The notes beneath the pieces are model-generated. The model was not told the DNA's origin and searched no databases. It saw only the letters and a list, made by a program, of their open reading frames with translations. Position numbers and translations under genes: made by a program. Below are positions 46,200 to 55,188 of a stretch of 64,000 nucleotides of DNA, one piece after another (within the stretch, counting starts at the first letter, position 1; each line of letters starts with the position of its first letter). This stretch comes from Flavobacteriales bacterium (GTDB lineage: Bacteria; Bacteroidota; Bacteroidia; NS11-12g; UBA9320), in contig JACJZU010000002.1 in NCBI GenBank assembly GCA_020635435.1, forward strand, positions 310,001-374,000, read 5' to 3'.

Positions 46200-47546
46200 A
46201 TGTACGAAGCCAATATTAGAAAACCTCTGGTTACGGGTGGTAAGACCATCAGCGATGTGACCAACGACATCTGCCGCCCGATCGAGAACAAACCCACCCC
46301 CATGTGGTGGCTCGGGTTCACTATCTCCTTCTTATTGCTCATGGTATTCGTGGGTACGATCGGATGGACGACCTGGGAAGGGATCGGAGTTTGGGGTGTG
46401 AACAAAACCGTAATGTGGGGATGGGACATCACCAATTTCGTATTCTGGGTTGGTATCGGTCACGCCGGTACGCTCATTTCCGCCATCCTGTTGTTGTTCC
46501 GCCAGAAATGGAGGATGTCGATCAACCGAAGTGCGGAGGCGATGACGATCTTCGCCGTGATCTGTGCAGCGATGTTCCCGCTGTTCCACATGGGACGTGT
46601 ATGGTTGGGTTACTGGCCTTTGCCTTTGCCGAATGCTTATGGATCTCTGTGGGTGAACTTCAACTCCCCACTCTTGTGGGACGTTTTTGCGATCTCCACC
46701 TATTTCTCGGTTTCATTGTTGTTCTGGTACCTTGGGCTAATTCCGGATATCGCCACTGTGCGCGACCGTGCCACTACAAAAGCACGTAAATTCTGGTACG
46801 GCTTCTTTGCTATGGGCTGGAACGGGTCTGCCCGCAACTGGCACCGTTATGAAGTAGTTGCATTGATCCTTGCCGGTGTTTCAACGCCGCTTGTACTTTC
46901 GGTACATACGATCGTGTCCATGGACTTTGCCACATCCGTGATCCCGGGTTGGCACACGACCATCTTCCCGCCCTATTTCGTTGCGGGTGCGATCTTCTCC
47001 GGATTCGGAATGGTTTTAACGCTGCTGGTAATTGCCCGAAGCGTACTCCGCTTGCAGGACTACATTACAGTAGAACACCTCGAGGCCATGACCAAAGTGG
47101 TCATGCTTACAGGTTCTATGGTCGGTTTGGCTTACCTCACCGAATTCTTCATCGCATTCTATTCAGGTGTGGAATATGAGCAATATGCATTTCGCAACCG
47201 GGCTTTTGGACCTTATTGGTGGGCGTATTGGACCATGATGTCCTGTAACCTCCTCGCACCGCAGGTTTTCTGGTTCAAATGGGCGCGAACTACACCATGG
47301 TTCATTTTCATCATGTCGATAATCGTGAATATCGGAATGTGGTTCGAGCGATTTGTGATCATCGTAACCTCATTGCACCGCGATTACCTGCCGTCTTCCT
47401 GGGTGATGTATTCCGCCACCTGGGTGGAAGTGGGTATCTTCCTCGGAACAATGGGACTGTTCTTTACAGCCTTCTTCCTGTTCTCGAAGTTCCTTCCGGT
47501 GGTTAACATGAGTGAAGTGAAGAGTATTTTGAAGAGTCGTGAGTAA
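46200..47546 (+). CDS. actC: Alternative complex III subunit C, NrfD/PsrC-type membrane protein
   Basis: A 448-residue polytopic inner-membrane protein of the NrfD/PsrC family with about ten membrane helices. Together with ActF it forms the quinol-binding membrane core. Recognisable features are TPMWWLGFTISFLLLMVFVG (first helix), WGWDITNFVFWVGIGHAGTL, the WHTTIFPPYFVAGAIFSG block and MWFERFVIIVTSLHRDYLP near the end. It begins 17 bases after actB and shares about the same helix bundle as ActF (49233-50657), reflecting an old duplication. Confidence 0.95.
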   Translation: MYEANIRKPLVTGGKTISDVTNDICRPIENKPTPMWWLGFTISFLLLMVFVGTIGWTTWEGIGVWGVNKTVMWGWDITNFVFWVGIGHAGTLISAILLLFRQKWRMSINRSAEAMTIFAVICAAMFPLFHMGRVWLGYWPLPLPNAYGSLWVNFNSPLLWDVFAISTYFSVSLLFWYLGLIPDIATVRDRATTKARKFWYGFFAMGWNGSARNWHRYEVVALILAGVSTPLVLSVHTIVSMDFATSVIPGWHTTIFPPYFVAGAIFSGFGMVLTLLVIARSVLRLQDYITVEHLEAMTKVVMLTGSMVGLAYLTEFFIAFYSGVEYEQYAFRNRAFGPYWWAYWTMMSCNLLAPQVFWFKWARTTPWFIFIMSIIVNIGMWFERFVIIVTSLHRDYLPSSWVMYSATWVEVGIFLGTMGLFFTAFFLFSKFLPVVNMSEVKSILKSRE

Positions 47547-47563
47547 TTTGAAAATCCGTTAAG

Positions 47564-48136
47564 ATGTTAGATAAGAAACTGATTTTAGGGGTATTTGATG
47601 ATGGCGACAAACTTCTGTCGGCAGTTACCAAACTGCGTCAGAAGGGCGTCGAGATCATGGATTGTTTCACCCCGTATCCTGTGCACAATCTGGATCGTGC
47701 CATGGGTATCAAGCGAACCAATCTTACTGTTGGCGCCTTTTTGTGTGGCCTTACCGGTTTCCTGAGTGGCCTGCTACTGCAGTTCTACATGATGACCAAC
47801 CACTTGAATACCTTCAAGAGCTGGCCGATGATCATAGGTGGAAAGCCGCAGAACTACGGAATGGTCCCGAGTATGGTGCCTGTTACGTTCGAACTTACGA
47901 TCCTGTTCACGGCCTTCGGTATTGGTATTTTGTTCTTCTACCGCGCCAAGATGATACATGGGAAGATTGCTCAGGTACTGGATCTTCGTCAAACCGACGA
48001 TCTTCTGCTTGTTGCGATCGAACAAGATCATTTGCATATGGATCGAAGTGAACTCGACGGAATACTGAAATCGAACGGAGCCATTGAGATCCGGGAGCGG
48101 AATTTGGAAGGTACATCTAACGCAAAGAATTCGTAA
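47564..48136 (+). CDS. actD: Alternative complex III subunit D (DUF3341)
   Basis: A 190-residue subunit with an N-terminal cytoplasmic alpha/beta domain (ILGVFDDGDKLLSAVTKLRQKG, VEIMDCFTPYPVHNLDRAMG), two membrane helices (about 55-80 and 105-130) and a C-terminal cytoplasmic tail (DLRQTDDLLLVAIE). This is the DUF3341 architecture found only in alternative complex III. It sits 17 bases after actC; actE follows 1 base after its stop, so the genes are tightly coupled. Confidence 0.94.
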   Translation: MLDKKLILGVFDDGDKLLSAVTKLRQKGVEIMDCFTPYPVHNLDRAMGIKRTNLTVGAFLCGLTGFLSGLLLQFYMMTNHLNTFKSWPMIIGGKPQNYGMVPSMVPVTFELTILFTAFGIGILFFYRAKMIHGKIAQVLDLRQTDDLLLVAIEQDHLHMDRSELDGILKSNGAIEIRERNLEGTSNAKNS

Positions 48137-48137
48137 C

Positions 48138-49214
48138 ATGAGCCGATTGACATCAAGGAAAAAGCATCTCAGCAATCTCAGTGTGGCCCTGATCGGTTTC
48201 GCTGCCGTGGCCCAATTGGGAGCTTGCGTGAGTGAAGGAAACGACCCGGGAATCGAATATGCCCCGAATATGTATGTTTCGGAAGCTTATGAAGCTTTCA
48301 CGCAAACCGGTGACATGAAATACAATCCGGGAGGCATGACCATGCGCTTGCCGGTACCCGGAACCATAGCCAGAGGTCAAATGGATTACGCCCGCTATAC
48401 CGAGGGATACGAAGCCAGTGTAGCCTGGACAAATCCCGTGAGTCCAACGGAAGCCAATCTGGCCGAAGGGGAGTTCCTCTACCAGCGCTACTGTTCGCAT
48501 TGCCACGGAAAAGATGGCAAGAATGACGGGGCCGTGATCAAAAACAGTGAGTACCCACCACCACCATGGAGTGGATATCAATCGGAATATGTGCAAACAC
48601 TTCCGGAAGGTAAGATCTTCCATACGGTAACTTTTGGTAAGGGTCTCATGGGGTCACATGCCTCTGTTCTTACACCGGAACAGCGTTGGAAAGTGATCCA
48701 TTTCGTAAAGTACCTCAGCAATCCGGATGCTTTCCAGATCGCTCCAGAAGCTTTAGGAACAGAAGGCGGAAATATGGGTGCTGAAAACACCGGAACCGCA
48801 GATCTTGGTTTGCAGTCCAAAGGATTGGAAGGATTTGAGATGGCATCGATCGATGCAACTGTTTATGCGGGCTTACTCACGAATATGCGCAACGTTCAAT
48901 TCGAAAAGGTTCGTATGAACAAGATCAAGTCGGAGTCTCATTCAAATCTCGATGCCGTGGCAGCGTACCTGCTCGCAAATCCATGCAACGTAGTTTTGGC
49001 CGGTCATACCGCGCGAGACCTTGGTATGGATGCCATTCAGGGTGAGATCGCTCTGAAAAGAGCTCAGGCCGTGAAGGAATATCTGGTTTCTAAAGGAGTT
49101 CCGGAGGCGAGCATCAAAACCAAATCGTATGGTTCAGAACATCCCCTGGCTTCCAACGAAACGGAAGAAGGTCGTGAACTGAACAGGAGAGTTGAAATCT
49201 ATTTTGTTAAATAA
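48138..49214 (+). CDS. actE: Alternative complex III subunit E, lipid-anchored cytochrome c fused to an OmpA-like domain
   Basis: ActE is the monohaem cytochrome that receives electrons within the complex. The 358-residue protein has a lipoprotein signal (GFAAVAQLGAC, Cys about 30), a class I cytochrome c domain with CSHCH (about 117-121) and a distal Met in KGLMGSHASVL. About residue 250 onwards an OmpA-like domain follows: NVQFEKVRMNKIK, VLAGHTARDLG, KRAQAVKEYLVSKGV and EEGRELNRRVEIYF. OmpA domains bind peptidoglycan, so this may tether the complex to the cell wall. The usual GHTD is GHTARD here. The ATG at 48138 is used rather than an upstream frame overlapping actD. Confidence 0.9.
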   Translation: MSRLTSRKKHLSNLSVALIGFAAVAQLGACVSEGNDPGIEYAPNMYVSEAYEAFTQTGDMKYNPGGMTMRLPVPGTIARGQMDYARYTEGYEASVAWTNPVSPTEANLAEGEFLYQRYCSHCHGKDGKNDGAVIKNSEYPPPPWSGYQSEYVQTLPEGKIFHTVTFGKGLMGSHASVLTPEQRWKVIHFVKYLSNPDAFQIAPEALGTEGGNMGAENTGTADLGLQSKGLEGFEMASIDATVYAGLLTNMRNVQFEKVRMNKIKSESHSNLDAVAAYLLANPCNVVLAGHTARDLGMDAIQGEIALKRAQAVKEYLVSKGVPEASIKTKSYGSEHPLASNETEEGRELNRRVEIYFVK

Positions 49215-49232
49215 TTCGGAGGCAAGCGGACA

Positions 49233-50657
49233 ATGGGACACCATATTATCACTGAAATAGAAAGCGAAAAGTACGAGTTCACATCGAAATCGCGCCGGAT
49301 TGTAGGTGCAGTATTCGTTCTCGGATTGATTCTGACCATCCTGGGTATTGTACAACTGCGCGGCGGTTCCGCGGATGCTTCGCATGAAGCAGATACTGCG
49401 GCTGTTGAACAGCACGACGATCATGCAATGGACGCTGCTTCACATGAAGAGGCATCAGATGCACATTACGCAGATGCCGCAGATGCCGCACATGCAGAAG
49501 GCGGTCATGACGCAGAAGGCGATCATGCTGCAGCAGCCGGTCACGGACACGGTTCTACATGGGTCACACGTTTGTGGGCGAATATTCTAATGAACTCCTA
49601 TTACTTCATGTTATTCGCAATTGCCGCGATGTTCTTCATCGCCGTGAATTATGCCGCGAACGCCGGCTGGAGCACCCTTCTTAAGAAAGTGGCCGAAGCT
49701 ATTACATCCTATTTGCCGGTTGCATTCATAACTATAGCTATTGTACTCTTCGTAGGAAGTGGAGAATTATACCACTGGCTGGACTATTTCAATGGCGAAA
49801 AAACTCCGGGAACACCTGAGTATGATGCAATTATGGAAAGTAAGGCCTGGTTCCTCAATAATGGTTGGTTCTACGTTGGCGTACCGGTGATCATGCTGAT
49901 CTGGATCTTGTTCCGCTGGAAGATCAAGGGCCTTTCCCGCAAGGAAGATCAGGAAGGTGGAACGACCTATTTCCTCAAGAGCATACGCTTCAGCGCTGGT
50001 TTCATCGTATTCTTCGCATTCAGTTTCTCGATCCTCAGTTGGTTGGTGCTCATGAGCCTGGATGCCCACTGGTTCAGTACGATCTACTCCGTTTACAATT
50101 TCGCAATTGCCTTTGTGACCGGATTAACGGTAATCTGTATGTTCACCATCTACCTGAAATCGAAAGGTTATATGAGTGCCGTTTCAGACGAAGTGATTCA
50201 CGACCTGGGTAAATTCATGTTTGCCTTCAGTATTTTCTGGGCGTATATATGGTTGGCTCAGTTCCTTCTTATTTGGTACGCGAACCTTCCCGAAGAAGTT
50301 GTTTACTACGACGCACGTTTAACAGACACATTCAAACCTCTGTTCCGTACCAATATCATCATGTGTTTCTTCCTGCCTTTCCTCATTCTTATGATGCGAA
50401 ATGCGAAGAGACATCCGAAGGTTTTGATGTTGGCAGGTGCTATCATATTACTTGGTCACTGGTTGGATATGTACCTGATGGTAATGCCCGGTACCGTAGG
50501 TGAAAGCGCAAGTATCGGATTGCTCGAGATAGGAATGACCATGACGTTTGCAGGTTTCTTCATCTATTGGGTTCTTCACAATTTGAGCAAGGATCAGCTC
50601 TACCCGATGAATCACCCGTATTTGCTGGAATCGGTTAATCATGACGTTGGAGTTTAA
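49233..50657 (+). CDS. actF: Alternative complex III subunit F, NrfD-type membrane protein with His-rich loop
   Basis: The second NrfD-like membrane subunit (474 residues, about ten helices). After the first helix (about 23-42) comes a stretch of about 60 residues (46-107) made almost only of Ala, His, Asp, Glu and Gly, with ten histidines (51, 61, 64, 71, 78, 87, 92, 98, 104, 106). With the N-terminus inside, this loop would face the periplasm and could bind metal. The remainder is standard, for example YYFMLFAIAAMFFIAVNYAA and WLDMYLMVMPG. It is the last gene of the operon and is followed by a terminator; no cytochrome oxidase genes follow. Confidence 0.93.
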   Translation: MGHHIITEIESEKYEFTSKSRRIVGAVFVLGLILTILGIVQLRGGSADASHEADTAAVEQHDDHAMDAASHEEASDAHYADAADAAHAEGGHDAEGDHAAAAGHGHGSTWVTRLWANILMNSYYFMLFAIAAMFFIAVNYAANAGWSTLLKKVAEAITSYLPVAFITIAIVLFVGSGELYHWLDYFNGEKTPGTPEYDAIMESKAWFLNNGWFYVGVPVIMLIWILFRWKIKGLSRKEDQEGGTTYFLKSIRFSAGFIVFFAFSFSILSWLVLMSLDAHWFSTIYSVYNFAIAFVTGLTVICMFTIYLKSKGYMSAVSDEVIHDLGKFMFAFSIFWAYIWLAQFLLIWYANLPEEVVYYDARLTDTFKPLFRTNIIMCFFLPFLILMMRNAKRHPKVLMLAGAIILLGHWLDMYLMVMPGTVGESASIGLLEIGMTMTFAGFFIYWVLHNLSKDQLYPMNHPYLLESVNHDVGV

Positions 50658-50673
50658 CTGATACATAGAATTC

Positions 50674-50698
50674 AAAGCCCGGTTCGCCGGGCTTTTTT
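50674..50698 (+). terminator. Rho-independent terminator of the act operon
   Basis: AAAGCCCGG, a TTCG tetraloop and CCGGGCTTT, followed by a T-run: a 9-bp GC-rich stem with the extra-stable UUCG loop, 16 bases after the actF stop. Confidence 0.93.
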
Positions 50699-50740
50699 CG
50701 TTTACCTGGCGACTGTTTCGCGTATGAGGTATTGGCTTCC

Positions 50741-50771
50741 TTTGCCGACTGCGCTTTCAATGATATTTTTG
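50741..50771 (+). promoter_or_regulatory. Promoter of the ABC-F gene
   Basis: TTTG (50741-50744), a spacer of exactly 19 bases and TATTTTTG (50764-50771): a textbook Bacteroidota promoter. The ATG at 50792 lies 20 bases downstream, which also decides the start codon. Confidence 0.75.
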
Positions 50772-50791
50772 CGCACTTAATTGAAAAGGGC

Positions 50792-52414
50792 ATGATCAGT
50801 ACTTCCAACCTATCACTTCGCTTCGGAAAACGCGTATTGTTCGATGAAGTGAATGTTAAATTCACGGAGGGCAACTGCTACGGTATCATTGGAGCCAATG
50901 GTGCAGGTAAATCTACTTTCCTCAAGATACTCTCAGGTGAGATCGAACCTACCACCGGTCGTGTGGAACTCACACCCGGCAAGCGCCTGGCAGTATTGAA
51001 GCAAGATCACTTTGCATTCGACGAATACCCGGTTTTGGAAACGGTGATCATGGGGCACAAAAAGCTCTATGATATCATGAAGGAGAAAGATGCCCTCTAC
51101 GCCAAAGAAGATTTCAGCGATGCCGATGGCATCAGGGCATCGGAACTGGAGGAGCAATTTGCCGAAATGAACGGTTGGACTGCTGAGAGTGAAGCCGCCG
51201 AACTACTCAGTAACCTGGGTATATCTGAAGACGTGCACTATGCCTTGATGTCCTCTCTGAGCGGAAACCAGAAAGTACGGATCCTGCTTGCCCAGGCGTT
51301 ATTCGGCAACCCGGACGTATTGTTGCTGGACGAGCCCACGAACGATCTGGATCTGGATACCATTGCGTGGCTGGAGAACTTTCTGGCTGAAGCCAAGGAC
51401 AATGTGATCATAGTTGTTTCACACGACAGGCACTTCCTGGATTCGGTAACCACACACACCGCAGATATCGATTTTGGCAAGATCCGCATCTTTGGGGGAA
51501 GTTATACCTTCTGGTATGAGAGCAGCCAGCTTGCCTTGAGACAGCAACAACAGCAGAATAAGAAGGCCGATGAGCGCCGCAAGGAATTGCAGGCTTTCAT
51601 TGAACGATTCAGCGCAAACGTCAAAAAGTCGAAACAGGCCACTGCCCGAAAGAAGATGTTGGAAAAGCTCAATCCGGAAGAGATTCAGCCCAGCACGAGA
51701 CGTTATCCCGGTATCATCTTCCAACAGGAACGCGAGGCCGGAGATCAGATCCTCAATGTCCACGATCTTTCGCTCGATGGGTATTTCAAAGATCTGACCT
51801 TCAATATTTACAAAGGCGAGAAGGTGGCGCTGATCTCCAGAAATGGATTGAGTGTAACCAATCTCTTCAAGGTTTTGAACAACGAACTCACAGCAGATAA
51901 GGGCACATTTGAGTGGGGCATTACAATTACAAGTGCCTATTTACCCAATGAAAACGACAAGTATTTCACGGCCGATCTGAATCTGATAGACTGGCTGCGA
52001 CAATATTCGGTGGAGAAGGACGAGACCTTCATTCGTGGATTTTTGGGTAAAATGCTTTTCAGTGGGGAAGAGGTGTACAAGAAATCGAATGTTTTGAGCG
52101 GAGGGGAGAAAGTGCGCTGCATGATCTCGCGCCTCATGCTGGCACAGCCAAACCTGCTGATGCTCGATGAACCGACGAATCACCTCGATCTGGAATCGAT
52201 CACCGCTTTCAACAACGGTTTGAGTGATTACAAAGGAACCCTGCTTTTCACTTCACACGACCATACATTCGTGCAATCGCTGGCAGACCGCATCATAGAG
52301 ATAACACCTAATGGTATGCTGGATAAGAAAACCGACTTCGACAGCTATCTGGAAGATCCTCAGGTTTTGGAGCGGCGAGCTGCGCTGTATGGCAACTCTC
52401 TGCAGATTCATTGA
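50792..52414 (+). CDS. ABC-F family ATPase (YbiT/EttA-like)
   Basis: ABC-F proteins are cytoplasmic, act on the ribosome in pairs of ATPase domains, and regulate translation or give drug protection. The 540-residue protein has domain 1 with Walker A GANGAGKST, signature SLSGNQKVR and LLLDEPTNDLDLDT; a basic linker (about 240-300, rich in Gln, Lys and Arg); and domain 2 with LSGGEKVR and LMLDEPTNHLDLES. The second Walker A is degenerate: SRNGLSVTN at 349-357 lacks the GKS/T lysine. The ATG at 50792 is chosen because the promoter lies just before it. Confidence 0.93.
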   Translation: MISTSNLSLRFGKRVLFDEVNVKFTEGNCYGIIGANGAGKSTFLKILSGEIEPTTGRVELTPGKRLAVLKQDHFAFDEYPVLETVIMGHKKLYDIMKEKDALYAKEDFSDADGIRASELEEQFAEMNGWTAESEAAELLSNLGISEDVHYALMSSLSGNQKVRILLAQALFGNPDVLLLDEPTNDLDLDTIAWLENFLAEAKDNVIIVVSHDRHFLDSVTTHTADIDFGKIRIFGGSYTFWYESSQLALRQQQQQNKKADERRKELQAFIERFSANVKKSKQATARKKMLEKLNPEEIQPSTRRYPGIIFQQEREAGDQILNVHDLSLDGYFKDLTFNIYKGEKVALISRNGLSVTNLFKVLNNELTADKGTFEWGITITSAYLPNENDKYFTADLNLIDWLRQYSVEKDETFIRGFLGKMLFSGEEVYKKSNVLSGGEKVRCMISRLMLAQPNLLMLDEPTNHLDLESITAFNNGLSDYKGTLLFTSHDHTFVQSLADRIIEITPNGMLDKKTDFDSYLEDPQVLERRAALYGNSLQIH

Positions 52415-52446
52415 AAAACTAAAAACGAAAAACTAAAAACAACTAT

Positions 52447-53175
52447 ATGATAACACGACTTCTGTCATTCAGCATTCCGGTGCTCATCATTCTCAGTCAG
52501 AGCGCATGTTCCGATTCTCAAAAAGGAGGGAGCGTTGAACTTAAAAATTTTGAGGACAGTGTGGCTTATGCACTGGGATATTACATTGCCTACAACAACG
52601 ACGAGCAGGATTGGGATCCCGTGAATGCCGATATGATGGCGAAAGCCATGAAAATATTCTATGCCGAGGGAGATAGTGCAATGAAAATTTCAAGGGAAAC
52701 CGCAATTGGAATCCTGAATGAAAATGGCAGACGCACTTTGGATAAGGTTCGTGAGGATAACGCAGCCAAGGGTGATGCCTTCCTGGAGAAGAATTCAACC
52801 GCAGAGGGCGTTGTAACAACTGAAAGTGGATTGCAATACAAGATAATCCAGGAAGGTACAGGAGCGATCCCTAAACCGGAGGACAAGATCCGCTTCCATT
52901 ACACCGGGAAGTTCATCGATGGGGAAGTGTTCCAGAGCAGCAGGGATCGGGGTCCGGTTGAATTGGAGATTGAGAATTTGATCCGCGGCTGGAAGGAAGC
53001 TTTGGTGTTAATGCCAGTCGGTTCCAAATGGGAATTGTATATTCCTCCCAAATTGGCATATGGAGCAAATGGCAATGAGGGAATCCCTCCGGCATCAACT
53101 TTGATATTTGAACTCGAACTGTTAGACATCGTTCCAAAAGAAAATAGCGAAAATGAAATCATCACAAATCCTTAG
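52447..53175 (+). CDS. FKBP-type peptidyl-prolyl isomerase, lipoprotein
   Basis: A 242-residue periplasmic folding factor. The lipoprotein signal (PVLIILSQSAC, Cys about 21) is followed by an FKBP_N-like dimerisation helix region (about 35-120, DSVAYALGYYIAYNND) and an FKBP domain (about 125-235) with GLQYKIIQEGTGAIP, HYTGKFIDGEVFQSS, IRGWKEALVLMPVGSKW and YGANGNEGIPPASTLIFE. The order resembles Mip-type proteins. The end overlaps the next FKBP gene by 23 bases, so the pair is translationally coupled. Confidence 0.92.
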   Translation: MITRLLSFSIPVLIILSQSACSDSQKGGSVELKNFEDSVAYALGYYIAYNNDEQDWDPVNADMMAKAMKIFYAEGDSAMKISRETAIGILNENGRRTLDKVREDNAAKGDAFLEKNSTAEGVVTTESGLQYKIIQEGTGAIPKPEDKIRFHYTGKFIDGEVFQSSRDRGPVELEIENLIRGWKEALVLMPVGSKWELYIPPKLAYGANGNEGIPPASTLIFELELLDIVPKENSENEIITNP

Positions 53176-53842
53176 TGCAGTATTGCTGCTCTTTACAATC
53201 AACACAAGTATGGCTCAATCCAACATGTTAAAGGATAACCCACCTTTAGAGGATCCAATTGACAGCATCTCCTATGCACTGGGACTTAGTATAGCCCAGA
53301 ACCTGCAGCAATTAGGGGTTGATTCTATTGATATGGTCCAACTCACACAGGGAATACAGGATGCACTGACCGGAAGTCCCGATATGGATCCGCAGACGGC
53401 AAATGAGATCGTTGGCAAGTATCTGCAGCAGAAGCAGATGCAGCAAGCACTGGTAGCCCAAAAGAATGCGCATGAATACATGTCGCACCACAAATACGCC
53501 GAAGGCGTGAAGGTTACCAAGAGCGGATTGCACTATCAGGTGATCAAACAAGGTGAGGGAGCTATTCCCAAGGATGGGGATAAAGTGCGCACACATTATA
53601 CCGGAAAACTTACGAACGGGACCATTTTTGACAGTTCGGTTCAGCGTGGAACACCTGCAGAATTTGAGCTTGACCGCGTAATACCGGGATGGACAGAAGC
53701 ATTGAAAATGATGCCTGTAGGATCCAAATGGATACTCACCATCCCTCCGGATCTGGCCTATGGTTCCAGAAATATGGGGAATATACCGCCCTATTCTGTA
53801 CTCATTTTTGAGATCGAACTTCTCGATATTGTACAGCCTTGA
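53153..53842 (+). CDS. FKBP-type peptidyl-prolyl isomerase, secreted
   Basis: A 229-residue paralogue of the gene before it. It has a cleavable signal peptide (SSQILSAVLLLFTINTSMAQ) instead of a lipobox, an FKBP_N dimerisation region (DSISYALGLSIAQNLQQLG) and an FKBP domain (GLHYQVIKQGEGAIP, HYTGKLTNGTIFDSS, IPGWTEALKMMPVGSKW, YGSRNMGNIPPYSVLIFE). One copy would be membrane-bound and the other soluble in the periplasm. The stop overlaps the next start (TGATG). Confidence 0.93.
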   Translation: MKSSQILSAVLLLFTINTSMAQSNMLKDNPPLEDPIDSISYALGLSIAQNLQQLGVDSIDMVQLTQGIQDALTGSPDMDPQTANEIVGKYLQQKQMQQALVAQKNAHEYMSHHKYAEGVKVTKSGLHYQVIKQGEGAIPKDGDKVRTHYTGKLTNGTIFDSSVQRGTPAEFELDRVIPGWTEALKMMPVGSKWILTIPPDLAYGSRNMGNIPPYSVLIFEIELLDIVQP

Positions 53843-54564
53843 TGCGCCTGCTCCTATTATCAAATAGCACCAATTACGGCACACCGTATCTTGAACATTG
53901 TGCGTCGGCTATTGATGAATTCCTCGGCAAGCAACGCGAATTGCTGCTGATCCCTTATGCGGCTGTTTCAGTGGATTATGGGAAATATGAGGAAATGGCT
54001 CAGAATGCGCTCGGGGTGTTCGGAATAAAGATCCGCTCCATACACCGATACGATGATCCGAAGGAAGCTGTGCGCAATGCCGAGGCGTTGGCTGTGGCAG
54101 GAGGCAATACCTTCCGCTTACTTCAGTTATTATATTTTGAAGACCTGTTCGATGTGATCCGTGAGCGGGTAAGTGACGGAATGCCCTATATCGGCTGGAG
54201 CGCCGGTAGCAATGTGAGCGGAATAAGCATTCGTACCACCAACGACATGCCCATCGTTCAACCCCCTTCCTTTATCAGCCTTGGACTCATACGGGCGCAG
54301 ATAAACCCCCATTATACCGACCGCGTGATTCCGGAGCATAACGGTGAATCACGCTTGCAACGGCTTTTGGAGTTTGCAGAATTGAACCGGGAAGATTGTG
54401 TACTCGGTTTACCCGAGGGTAGTTGGCTATGCCTGGAATCCGACACCTGGTGCTATAAGGGAAATGAGAAACTCGTGGTTGTTGAATATGGACAATCGGT
54501 TCGCTATTTGAATCAAGAGGAGGCAAGTAAATTTCTAAATGAACGTAAATTTCACAATCCTTAG
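53842..54564 (+). CDS. pepE: Dipeptidase E (alpha-aspartyl dipeptidase)
   Basis: PepE is a serine peptidase of family S51 that hydrolyses Asp-X dipeptides in the cytoplasm. The 240-residue protein has VAGGNTFRLL, the nucleophile elbow GWSAGSNV with the catalytic Ser, the Asp in TNDMPIVQP and the His in INPHYTD, then GLPEGSWL. Length fits the family (about 230). ATG 53842 overlaps the stop of the FKBP gene; it is preferred to the TTG one codon before. It ends the FKBP unit. Confidence 0.93.
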   Translation: MRLLLLSNSTNYGTPYLEHCASAIDEFLGKQRELLLIPYAAVSVDYGKYEEMAQNALGVFGIKIRSIHRYDDPKEAVRNAEALAVAGGNTFRLLQLLYFEDLFDVIRERVSDGMPYIGWSAGSNVSGISIRTTNDMPIVQPPSFISLGLIRAQINPHYTDRVIPEHNGESRLQRLLEFAELNREDCVLGLPEGSWLCLESDTWCYKGNEKLVVVEYGQSVRYLNQEEASKFLNERKFHNP

Positions 54565-54586
54565 AGCATTTTACCACTTCATTAAA

Positions 54587-54594
54587 TACATTTG
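54587..54594 (+). promoter_or_regulatory. -7 promoter element for the 54612 lipoprotein gene
   Basis: TACATTTG matches TAnnTTTG and ends 17 bases before the ATG. Confidence 0.5.
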
Positions 54595-54611
54595 TTGACT
54601 ATTCAATTGTT

Positions 54612-55166
54612 ATGAAAATATTAAAAATAGCATTTATTGCACTCCTGGTAAGTCCGATGCTGTTCACAGTGAGCAGTTGTAAGGATGATACTGTTGAACC
54701 TACCCCGAAGGACACGACTCCGGTAATCGTGAATACGATCACAAACCGATTCACGATCGGATTTGATCAGTACGACCTGGTGCTCGACGAAAACTCCTCG
54801 TATGGATATTACCGAAACGCAGACGGTTTAACGGTGATCAGTATCGTAGGTACATCAACGGCAGTGTCCGGAACTCCCATCGTTAGCGGACGAGGTGAGG
54901 TGGAGATCAAAATTGCCACAACGAAAGAAGGTAGTTTCTCTCAGGCCAACGGCGATGATCTTGAGATCGAGATCGCAACCGGAGAAGGGATACGACGCAA
55001 AGAATACAGTTTCGATCAGAATAGCAACATGAAGTTGAACATCACCAAATACGACAGTGTTGGTGGCTTCATTCAGGGAACATTCTCTGCCGTTCTGAAA
55101 GATGGGATCAACTCCAGAGATGTTAAGAAAGGGGAGTTCAAAGTGGAACGATCTAAAGATCAATAG
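54612..55166 (+). CDS. Lipoprotein of unknown function
   Basis: A 184-residue protein with a lipoprotein signal (IAFIALLVSPMLFTVSSC, Cys about 23), a Thr/Pro/Asp linker (TVEPTPKDTTPVI), and a beta-rich mature domain with alternating hydrophobic strands (FTIGFDQYDLVLDENSSYGY, GGFIQGTFSAVLKDGIN). I do not recognise a family. It has its own promoter box and a terminator, so it is a single-gene unit. Confidence 0.8.
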   Translation: MKILKIAFIALLVSPMLFTVSSCKDDTVEPTPKDTTPVIVNTITNRFTIGFDQYDLVLDENSSYGYYRNADGLTVISIVGTSTAVSGTPIVSGRGEVEIKIATTKEGSFSQANGDDLEIEIATGEGIRRKEYSFDQNSNMKLNITKYDSVGGFIQGTFSAVLKDGINSRDVKKGEFKVERSKDQ

Positions 55167-55188
55167 ACCAAAATAAAAGATGTGAAAA

